This document shows, piece after piece, positions 23,845-32,203 of a DNA stretch of 32,203 nt (positions within the stretch are counted from its first letter, which is position 1; the number at the start of each line of letters is the position of its first letter). A program made the translations under genes and the position numbers. Below the pieces are notes generated by a model. The model ran no database searches. It was given only the letters and a program-made list of their open reading frames with translations, and was not told the DNA's origin. The DNA lies in NCBI GenBank assembly GCA_964550935.1, contig CAZKBB010000027.1, positions 1 through 32,203 on the forward strand, given 5' to 3'. Source of the DNA: JBCBSP01 sp964550935 (GTDB lineage: Bacteria; Pseudomonadota; Alphaproteobacteria; Caulobacterales; Maricaulaceae).

Positions 23845-24165
23845 ATGAGCCGCACCGAAGATCAGCCCGCCGACGACTTCGACGCGCGCCTGTCCGCGAT
23901 GTTCGTCGAGGCCGAGCCGGGCTTCGACCCGTCCTTCTCCGCCAAGGTGGACGCGAGCCTTGAGCGGCGCGAGCGCTGGCGCTGGATCGGCCTCGGGGTC
24001 GCCGGCCTCGCCGGTTCGGCCTTCGCCGCGAGCCAGTTCGTGCGCGCGGGCGATCTTGGCTTCATCGAAGCCGCTATGGCCGCCGGCGACGCGCAAGGCG
24101 TTCTTGCGGCGCTCGCCGGCGCGGCCGCGCTGGCCGTCGGAGCCGCGCTTACGCGTCAGAGCTGA
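23845..24165 (+). CDS. Small membrane protein coupled to the sigma factor (possible anti-sigma)
   Basis: A 106-residue protein with an acidic N-terminal cytoplasmic part (DDFDARLSAMFVEAEPGFDPSFSAKVD), then SLERRERWRWIGLGVAGLAGSAFAA with one membrane segment and a second alanine-rich hydrophobic segment near the C-terminus. The position directly after the sigma gene, and the cytoplasmic-then-membrane layout, suggest an anti-sigma factor. No zinc-binding HxxxCxxC motif is present, so it is not a classical ZAS-type. Start 23845 has GGGAG upstream; a GTG at 23830 overlapping the sigma stop is the alternative. Confidence 0.7.
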   Translation: MSRTEDQPADDFDARLSAMFVEAEPGFDPSFSAKVDASLERRERWRWIGLGVAGLAGSAFAASQFVRAGDLGFIEAAMAAGDAQGVLAALAGAAALAVGAALTRQS

Positions 24166-24246
24166 TTTCGTCTCGGCGCCTTAAGGGTTGCGCCGGGGCT
24201 GCGCTCGGCTAGCGTGCGCGCGATTTTTCACCGGAGCGCCCACCTC

Positions 24247-25074
24247 ATGTCCGCCCAGACCCCGACCTCTGCAAAGCGGCTCTCCCCGCCGGCGGTGCGC
24301 GCGCGCAAGGGCGGTGATCCGCTGGTGTGTCTGACCGCTTACGACGCCCCGACAGCCAAGCTGCTCGATCCCCATTGCGACGTGCTTCTGGTCGGCGATT
24401 CGGTGGGCATGGTCGTGCACGGGCTCGACAGCACCATCCCGGTCTCGCTCGACATGATGATCCTGCACGGCCAGGCGGTGATGCGCGGCGCCAAGCGCGC
24501 GCTGGTCGTCGTGGACATGCCGTTCTCCAGCTATGAGCGCTCGCCCGAGCAGGCCTTCGACAACGCCGCGCGCATCCTGCGCGAAACCGGGTGCCAGGCG
24601 GTGAAGGTGGAGAGCGGGGTCTATATCGCCGAAACCGTGCGCTTCCTGTCAGAGCGCGGCGTGCCGGTGATGGGCCATGTGGGCCTGCGCCCCCAGGCGT
24701 CCCTGTCCGAAGGCGGGTTCAAGGCCAAGGGCCGCGACGAGGCCGAGCGCGCGCGCGTGCTCGACGAGGCTCGCGCGGCCGACGAGGCGGGCGCCTTCGC
24801 CATCGTGGTGGAGGGCGTGGCCGAGGATCTCGCGCGCGAGATCACCGAGGCCGTGCGCGCGCCCACCATCGGCATCGGCGCGTCCTCGGCCTGCGACGGA
24901 CAGATTCTGGTGACCAACGACATGCTGGGCCAGTTCGACTGGACCCCGCGCTTCGTCAAACGCTACGCGGACCTGAAGACGCTGACCGAAGAGGCGGTGA
25001 AGGCGTACGCCGACGAGGTCCGCGCGCGGGCCTTCCCGGGCCCGGACCACGTCTACATGGCGCGCAAGGGCTGA
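24247..25074 (+). CDS. panB: 3-methyl-2-oxobutanoate hydroxymethyltransferase (PanB)
   Basis: Catalyses the first committed step of pantothenate (coenzyme A) synthesis, transferring a hydroxymethyl group from methylene-tetrahydrofolate to 2-oxoisovalerate. It is 275 residues, normal for the family. Motifs: LTAYDAPTAKLLD, VLLVGDSVGMVVHG (metal ligand Asp), VVVDMPFSSYE, AVKVESG, VPVMGHVGLRPQ, AFAIVVEGV (catalytic Glu) and TIGIGASSACDGQILVTNDMLG. Start 24247 fits the family opening; a GTG-like extension to 24214 is less likely. panC is not adjacent. Confidence 0.95.
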   Translation: MSAQTPTSAKRLSPPAVRARKGGDPLVCLTAYDAPTAKLLDPHCDVLLVGDSVGMVVHGLDSTIPVSLDMMILHGQAVMRGAKRALVVVDMPFSSYERSPEQAFDNAARILRETGCQAVKVESGVYIAETVRFLSERGVPVMGHVGLRPQASLSEGGFKAKGRDEAERARVLDEARAADEAGAFAIVVEGVAEDLAREITEAVRAPTIGIGASSACDGQILVTNDMLGQFDWTPRFVKRYADLKTLTEEAVKAYADEVRARAFPGPDHVYMARKG

Positions 25075-25169
25075 CGCCTTCAAATCGCCCCGCTGCAAGG
25101 CGTATTGCCGCTCCCGCCCGGCCCGGCTAGGGTCCGCCGCGAATTTGGAACCCCCGCCGGAGGCCGTCC

Positions 25170-25952
25170 GTGGTCGACGTTTTCGACGAAGTTGAAGAAG
25201 AACTTCGCAAGGAGCGCTATCAGCAGCTCCTGCGCAGCTATGGCCCGTGGTTGCTCGGCGCGGCCGTGGCGATCGTGATCGGCGTGGCCGGTTATCAATG
25301 GTGGCAGGCGCGCCAGTCCTCGCAAGCCGCAGCGGCGTCGGACCGGTATGTGGCGGCCGTCGAGCTGATCGAGACCGGCGATGTGGACGCCGCGCGCGCG
25401 GCTCTGTCGGAAATCGCTGCGGACGGGCCGCGCGGTTACGCCACGCTGGCGCTCATGCGAGAGGCCGATCTGGCGCTTCGGCGCGGCGAGCCCGACGCGG
25501 CGGCCCAGCTTTACGAGCGCGCGATCCAGCGTGCGCCGGACCCGGTGGTGCGCGATGTGGCGCGCTATCACGCCGTGCGCGCCCAGTTCGACACCCTTTC
25601 ATACGACGACGCCGCGGTGCGCCTGGACGAAGTGGGCCGCGACGGCTCCCAGCTTGATCTGATGGCGCGAGAGCTGATTGCGGCGAAGGCGATCGCGGAG
25701 CAGCGTTGGGCGGAGGCGCGCCAGCGCTATGACTCCCTGGCGCTCGCGCTTGATCTGCCCCAGGGCATGCGCCAGCGCGTCTCCCATGCGCTTGCGCTGA
25801 TTGAACAGAACGCGCCAGAGCCCGTCGCCGAAGCGGCCGCGGAGACCGATCCGCCCGCTGAGCCGGCCGAGGCCGCCGCGCCGGCGACCGCACTCCCGGC
25901 CGAAGACGACGCCGCGCCCGCGGCGCTTGATGATCAGGAGGACGGATCTTGA
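25170..25952 (+). CDS. YfgM-like membrane-anchored tetratricopeptide protein
   Basis: A 260-residue protein. The first ~25 residues are a cytoplasmic EELRKERYQQLLRSYGPW segment, followed by one transmembrane helix at about 28-46. A periplasmic helical-repeat domain follows (ARAALSEIAADGPRGYATLALMREADLALRRGE and similar). The C-terminal ~50 residues are low-complexity alanine/proline/glutamate. This is the YfgM/DUF2133 architecture, which in E. coli associates with the Sec translocon and chaperones. GTG start at 25170 with CCGGAGG upstream. Its TGA overlaps the TTG start of bamB, and bamB then der follow, the conserved yfgM-bamB-der order. Confidence 0.82.
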   Translation: MVDVFDEVEEELRKERYQQLLRSYGPWLLGAAVAIVIGVAGYQWWQARQSSQAAAASDRYVAAVELIETGDVDAARAALSEIAADGPRGYATLALMREADLALRRGEPDAAAQLYERAIQRAPDPVVRDVARYHAVRAQFDTLSYDDAAVRLDEVGRDGSQLDLMARELIAAKAIAEQRWAEARQRYDSLALALDLPQGMRQRVSHALALIEQNAPEPVAEAAAETDPPAEPAEAAAPATALPAEDDAAPAALDDQEDGS

Positions 25953-27358
25953 TCCGCATCCATCACGCCTTCACCGCCATCCTCGCCGTAACCGCTCTTG
26001 CTCTTGGGGGCTGCGGCGCAGGCGAGCAGCTCAACCGCCTCAATCCCTTCGACCGCGAGACCGACGATCCAAACGCGCCGGAGGAGTCCGAGCGCGTCTC
26101 CATCCTCGCCTTCGAGGAGAGCCTTGATCGCGGCGACGCCTTCGGCGCGGCCGTGAACGTGCCTCCGCCCTACGTCAACGACAGCTGGCCCCAGCCGGAC
26201 GGCTTTCCGACCCACGCCATGCAGCACACCGCCGCGAGCGGGCCGCTGGAGCGTCTCTGGCGGGAGTCGATCGGCCAGGGCTCCGGCTCGGACCGGCGCC
26301 TGAACGCACGCCCGGTGGTCAGCGGCGGGTTCATCTACGCCATCGATGCGCGCGGGCGCATCACTGCGATGGACGCCGAGACCGGCCAAGAGCGCTGGAC
26401 CACCCGCCTGACCGCTGAAGCCGAGGCCCAGCCCGGCGGCGCGGTCGGCTTCATCCCCTTCCTGGGCGCCGGCGATGAGCGCGTCGCCTTCGGCGGCGGG
26501 CTCGCGGTCGGCGACGGCCGGGTCTACGCGCACGCAGGCTATGAATACGTGGTCGCGCTGGACGCCCAGACCGGCGAGGAGATCTGGCGGCAGAGCGCCT
26601 TCACCCCCTTCCACACCGCGCCGACGGTCGCCGGCGGGCGCGTCTATGTCTCCACCGACGACAACGAGCTGTTCGCCTTCGACGCCGAAGACGGAACGGT
26701 GTTGTGGACCCACCGAGGCATTGCAGAGACCGCGCGTCTGATCACCGCGCCGAGCGCGGCGGTCCTCGGCGACGTCGTCATCGCGCCCTACACCTCCGGC
26801 GAGATCGTCGCGATCCGGGCGCAAAACGGCTCGGTGCTGTGGTCGGACTCGCTGACGCGTTCGGGCGGTCTGACGCCGCTCGCCGCGATCAACGATATCG
26901 CGGGCAGCCCGGTCATCATGAACAATCAGGTCTACGCCTCGGCCCACTCGGGCACCATGGCCGCGTTCGACCTGCGCACCGGCGAACGGGTCTGGACCCA
27001 GCCGGCCGGCGCGCTGCACGCGCCCTGGGTGGCGGGCGACTTCCTGTTCATGATCACCACCGACGGGGAGGTCGTCGCGATGGAGCGCGAGACCGGCGCG
27101 GCGCGCTGGATCACCGATTTGCCCGCCTTCCGCAACGAACGTCGCCGGCGCAACCGCATCGCCTACGCCGGACCGATCATGGCCGGCGGCCGGCTTCTTG
27201 TGGCGTCCTCCGAGGGCGATTTGATCATCATCGATCCCGAAACGGGCGCGGTTCAGGGCGAACGCGATCTGGGCGATGCGGTCTTCATCGCGCCCGTCAT
27301 CGCGAACGAGACCGTTTACGTGCTCACTGACGAAGGCCGCCTCGTCGCGCTTCGCTGA
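25949..27358 (+). CDS. bamB: Outer membrane assembly lipoprotein BamB (PQQ-like propeller)
   Basis: BamB is a periplasm-facing lipoprotein of the BAM complex that folds beta-barrel proteins into the outer membrane. It is 469 residues, longer than the ~390 of E. coli, with an extra N-terminal spacer. Signal and lipobox LALGGC put the acylated cysteine at 22. Eight-bladed propeller repeats of the PQQ type are visible: AIDARGRITAMDAETGQERWTT, VVALDAQTGEEIWRQ, LFAFDAEDGTVLWTH, VVAMERETGAARW, LIIIDPETGAVQGER. A rare TTG start at 25949 is well supported by AGGAGG 7 bases upstream and by overlap with the preceding stop. Confidence 0.88.
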   Translation: MIRIHHAFTAILAVTALALGGCGAGEQLNRLNPFDRETDDPNAPEESERVSILAFEESLDRGDAFGAAVNVPPPYVNDSWPQPDGFPTHAMQHTAASGPLERLWRESIGQGSGSDRRLNARPVVSGGFIYAIDARGRITAMDAETGQERWTTRLTAEAEAQPGGAVGFIPFLGAGDERVAFGGGLAVGDGRVYAHAGYEYVVALDAQTGEEIWRQSAFTPFHTAPTVAGGRVYVSTDDNELFAFDAEDGTVLWTHRGIAETARLITAPSAAVLGDVVIAPYTSGEIVAIRAQNGSVLWSDSLTRSGGLTPLAAINDIAGSPVIMNNQVYASAHSGTMAAFDLRTGERVWTQPAGALHAPWVAGDFLFMITTDGEVVAMERETGAARWITDLPAFRNERRRRNRIAYAGPIMAGGRLLVASSEGDLIIIDPETGAVQGERDLGDAVFIAPVIANETVYVLTDEGRLVALR

Positions 27359-27387
27359 GCCGGCGGCTGCAAGGAAGGCATCGCGCT

Positions 27388-28734
27388 GTGACCCGGCCCG
27401 TTCTGGCTGTGGTCGGACGCCCCAATGTGGGCAAGTCGACCCTGTTCAACCGTCTCGCCGGCAAACCGCTGGCGATCGTCGACGACCGTCCAGGCGTCAC
27501 GCGCGACCGGCGTGAGGCTGACGGACGGCTCGGCGATCTGCAGATCCGTCTGATCGACACCGCCGGCTATGAAGACGCCGCCGGCGGCATGGAAGCGCGC
27601 ATGCGCGCCCAGAGCGAGGCGGCGGTGCGCGAGGCCGACGCGCTGGTGTTCGTGATCGACGGGCGCGAGGGCGTCACCGCGCTTGATGAGGGCTTCGCCG
27701 CGCACCTGCGCGAAAGCGGCAAGCCGGTCGTGCTGGCGGTCAACAAGGCCGAAGGCTCGAAGGCCGATGACGGCGTGACGGAGGCCTGGAGCCTTGGTCT
27801 GGGAGAGCCGATCCCGATCTCGGCCGCGCACGGTGAGGGCATGACCGATCTTTACGCCGCGGTCTCCGGCATTCTCGACAGCCTCGCCGTTGAAAAGCAA
27901 ACCGGTGGAGACGAAGCCGACGCGCCGCCGCTGCGTATCGCAGTGATCGGCCGGCCGAACGTCGGCAAGTCGACCCTTATCAACGCGCTTTTGGGCGAAG
28001 AGCGGCTGATCACCGGGCCCGAGGCCGGGCTCACCCGCGACGCCATCGCGGTGCCCTGGGAGTGGGACGGCGAGCGGGTGCGCCTGCACGACACCGCCGG
28101 GCTTCGAAAGCGCGGCAAGGTGGCCGATCGGCTGGAGCGCATGAGCGCGGCGGACACGCTGCGCGCGGTGAAGTTCGCCGAGATCGTGCTCCTGCTCGTC
28201 GACGCCGAGCGCCCGCTGGAGAAGCAGGACCTGACCCTGGCCGACATGGTCGAGGCGGAGGGCCGCGGGCTCGTGGTGCTGGTGTCCAAGTGGGACCTGG
28301 TCAAGGACAAGTCCGCGACGCTGAAAGAACTTCGCGCCGAATTTGAGCGGCTCCTGCCCCAGGTGAAGGGCGCGCCCTTTTTGCCGATTTCGGCGCGCAC
28401 CGGCTACGGGCTCGACACGATCATGCCTGCGGTGAAGGAACTGCACCAAAACTGGTCGGTGAAGGTGAAGACGCGCGATCTCAACGACTGGCTGCGCGAG
28501 ATGGTCGAACGCCATCCCCCGCCCGCCGTCGACGGACGGCGCGTGCGCCCGAAATACATCGCCCAGACCAAGGCGCGCCCGCCGACCTTCGTCTTGATGT
28601 GCTCGCGCGCCGCACACCTGCCTGAAAGCTACAAGCGCTATCTCGCCAACGGCCTGCGCGAGGCCTTCGACCTGCCCGGCGTGCCGATCCGCCTGATCGT
28701 GAAGGCCGGCAAAAACCCTTACGCGAAGTCCTAA
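27388..28734 (+). CDS. der: Ribosome biogenesis GTPase Der (EngA)
   Basis: A tandem-GTPase for 50S subunit assembly, 448 residues. The first G domain has GRPNVGKST at 10-18, DTAGYED, and NKAEG; the second has GRPNVGKST from residue 188, DTAGLRKRGKV and SKWDLVKD. The C-terminal KH-like domain (RPKYIAQTKARPPTFVLMCSR) closes the protein. In the first domain the G4 motif is NKAE, a form found in many Der proteins. GTG start at 27388 has AAGGAAGG about 9 bases upstream. It ends 7 bp from the convergent SDR gene. Confidence 0.95.
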   Translation: MTRPVLAVVGRPNVGKSTLFNRLAGKPLAIVDDRPGVTRDRREADGRLGDLQIRLIDTAGYEDAAGGMEARMRAQSEAAVREADALVFVIDGREGVTALDEGFAAHLRESGKPVVLAVNKAEGSKADDGVTEAWSLGLGEPIPISAAHGEGMTDLYAAVSGILDSLAVEKQTGGDEADAPPLRIAVIGRPNVGKSTLINALLGEERLITGPEAGLTRDAIAVPWEWDGERVRLHDTAGLRKRGKVADRLERMSAADTLRAVKFAEIVLLLVDAERPLEKQDLTLADMVEAEGRGLVVLVSKWDLVKDKSATLKELRAEFERLLPQVKGAPFLPISARTGYGLDTIMPAVKELHQNWSVKVKTRDLNDWLREMVERHPPPAVDGRRVRPKYIAQTKARPPTFVLMCSRAAHLPESYKRYLANGLREAFDLPGVPIRLIVKAGKNPYAKS

Positions 28735-28741
28735 AGGCGCC

Positions 28742-29451
28742 TCAGGCCTGCGCGTTCACGATCTCGCCGTGGCGCGTTTCGGCCGGATCGCAGAGCGCGA
28801 CCAGCGCCGGGGTGATCTCCTCGGGCGTGGGCAGCGTCTGCGGGTCTTCGCCGGGCATCGCCTTGGCGCGCATGCGCGTGCGCATGCGGCCTGGATCGAG
28901 GAGATTGGCGCGCACCTTCGTTTCGCCGAGCTCGCGGGCCCAGCTCTTCACCAGATTGTCGAGCCCGGCCTTGGATGCGCCATAGGCGCCCCAGTGGCCC
29001 TTCGGGCTCTGGCCGACCGACGAGGTCACGAAGACCGCGCGGCCGGCGTCGGACCGGCGCAACAAGCCGTCGAAGGCGCGGATCATGCGCGCCGGGGCGA
29101 TCAGGTTCACCGCAAGCGTCTCGTTCCACACCGTCGCGGGGATCTGCGCGGCCGGGGTGATCAGGCCGAGCACGGCCGCGTTGGCGACGAGAATGTCCAG
29201 CTTGCCCCAGCGCGCCTCGACCGCTTCGGCGAGCTTCTCGATCCCGTCCGGGCTTTGCAGGTCGAGCGGGACGAGCGTGCAAGCGCCTCCCGCGGCGCGG
29301 ATCGCGTCGTCGAGATCTTCAAGCCCGCCTTGGGTGCGCGCTGCGGCGATCACGTGGGCGCCGGCCTCGGCGAGGGCGAGCGCGGCGGCGTAGCCGAGCC
29401 CGCGCGAGGCGCCGGTGACCAGCGCAACGCGGCCTTCAAGCGATTTCGTCA

Positions 29452-29452
<1 letters not shown>
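28742..29452 (-). CDS. Short-chain dehydrogenase/reductase (SDR)
   Basis: A 236-residue classical SDR oxidoreductase with a Rossmann fold. Nucleotide-binding TGASRGLG is at 13-20, followed by the NAAV segment after VAN, the catalytic serine in VTSSVG and YGASK with catalytic Tyr and Lys. R41 and other residues near AARTQ suggest NADP preference, which is a guess. Substrate unknown. Its ATG overlaps the purF stop (TAATG, 29454-29450), so it is translationally coupled to purF; this arrangement probably reflects operon structure rather than a shared pathway. Confidence 0.88.
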
Positions 29453-30947
<1,495 letters not shown>

Positions 30948-30951
<4 letters not shown>

Positions 30952-31520
30952 CCATCGTCTCCGCGTCTGGATCGTATGAGGTCGCCGATTTCGTCGTCCT
31001 CTTCGGCGTCGTCCGGCGCGCTGCGGCTTTGAACCCAGGCGTCGTCGGGCGCAAGGCTCTGCAGCAGCACCGCGCTGGCGTTGGCGAGGGGATAGACGCG
31101 CGCGCCGGTGAGCCAGTTCGGCTGCGAGCCCGGCGCGATATTGCTGAAGACCAGAACCACCAGGCCGAGGATCACGAACCCCCGCGCCAGGCCGAACACG
31201 AAGCCCAGCGTGCGGTCGAGCACGTTCACGTCCTCGCCCTCCTTCACGCCGCGGCTGAGCGAGTGAGTCACGAAGCTCACCGCCAGGTAGACGATGACGA
31301 ACACGAAGGCGAGCGCGGCGATGTTCGCGGGCCAGCCCGCCGGCACGAAGGCCGAGGCGAGATCGGCGAAGACCGGCCTCGCCCACAGCGCGGCGAGCGC
31401 AGCGGCGATGAAGGCGGTCACGGTCAGCGCCTCGCGCACGAAGCCGCGCGTGAGCGCCATGACGCCTGAGGTGAACAGGATGAGAAGCGCGAAGAGGTCG
31501 AACGCTGCAAAGCCCGCCAT
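30948..31520 (-). CDS. cvpA: CvpA family membrane protein
   Basis: A 190-residue inner-membrane protein with four to five hydrophobic helices (ALLILFTSGVMALTRGFVREAL, IAALAFVFVIVYLAVSFV, LGFVFGLARGFVILGLVVLVF) and an acidic C-terminal tail (DDAEEDDEIGD). The GFVREA and LDRxLGFxFGLxRG motifs define the CvpA family, named for colicin V production; the molecular role is unclear. GAGGAGG lies upstream of the ATG. It sits between radA and purF, a common order in alphaproteobacteria, and overlaps purF by 4 bp. Confidence 0.92.
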
Positions 31521-31538
31521 GATCCGCGCCTCCTCGCC

Positions 31539-32203
<665 letters not shown>

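Noticed and set aside
25075..25102. Hairpin CGCCTT...AAGGCG after panB as a terminator
   Set aside because: The stem is only 6 bp with a 16-nt loop and no T-run follows.
25934..28617. Long minus-strand open frames opposite bamB and der, and plus-strand frames opposite pyrC and purF (20888-22006, 29548-30498)
   Set aside because: All are complements of well-supported genes with low-complexity Arg/Gly/Ala-rich translations and no motifs.

Overview
The window is a GC-rich (mostly mid-60s percent by eye), tightly packed alphaproteobacterial chromosome segment. Gene content (radA-cvpA-purF-SDR, YfgM-like/bamB/der, a cobalamin-riboswitch btuBFCD operon, NnrU, Tat-exported carotenoid oxygenase, many TonB-dependent receptors) fits a marine Maricaulales/Hyphomonadaceae- or Caulobacterales-like bacterium. 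That placement is inference; there is no rRNA or tRNA gene in the window to anchor it.

Layout. 1-1555: end of a heme-type ABC importer (hmuU partial, hmuV). 1556-3032: an accessory stretch with a frameshifted serine-recombinase relic followed by about 0.9 kb of markedly AT-richer DNA that holds one orphan P-loop protein. 3033-3649: VapBC-type toxin-antitoxin pair, then a SlyX-like protein. 3871-6951: a membrane-embedded LytTR regulator divergent from a secreted alpha/beta hydrolase. 7093-8640: exported alkaline phosphatase. 8836-13708: a cobalamin riboswitch and the btuB-btuF-btuC-btuD uptake operon. 13843-17932: a metal-homeostasis module containing a small cupin-like protein, a COG0523 GTPase, a TonB-dependent receptor and a MerC-like membrane protein. 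18185-20741: a broken sterol-desaturase-family gene, DUF2141 and a carotenoid oxygenase. 20738-25074: pyrC, a small membrane protein, NnrU, a DUF6249/ECF-sigma/membrane-protein cluster and panB. 25170-32203: housekeeping genes (YfgM-like, bamB, der; then on the minus strand radA partial, cvpA, purF, SDR).

The most interesting feature is the metal module. Two copies of a 17-bp palindrome-centred site, TGTTATGTTATAACRTT, lie in opposite orientations at 14228-14244 and 17984-18000. They resemble alphaproteobacterial Zur operators and sit directly upstream of the cupin/COG0523 divergent pair and of merC-TonB receptor. The two outward promoters face each other, and the COG0523 and receptor genes end 3 bp apart, so the sites bracket a compact predicted zinc-starvation island. 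Beside it lies a sterol-desaturase gene that has lost its 3' half, which suggests the island arrived by insertion.

B12 uptake is a second complete system: riboswitch, outer-membrane receptor, periplasmic binding protein, permease and ATPase are consecutive, and the last three genes are translationally coupled by 4-bp overlaps. No CRISPR array, intact insertion sequence, rRNA, tRNA or convincing rho-independent terminator was seen.
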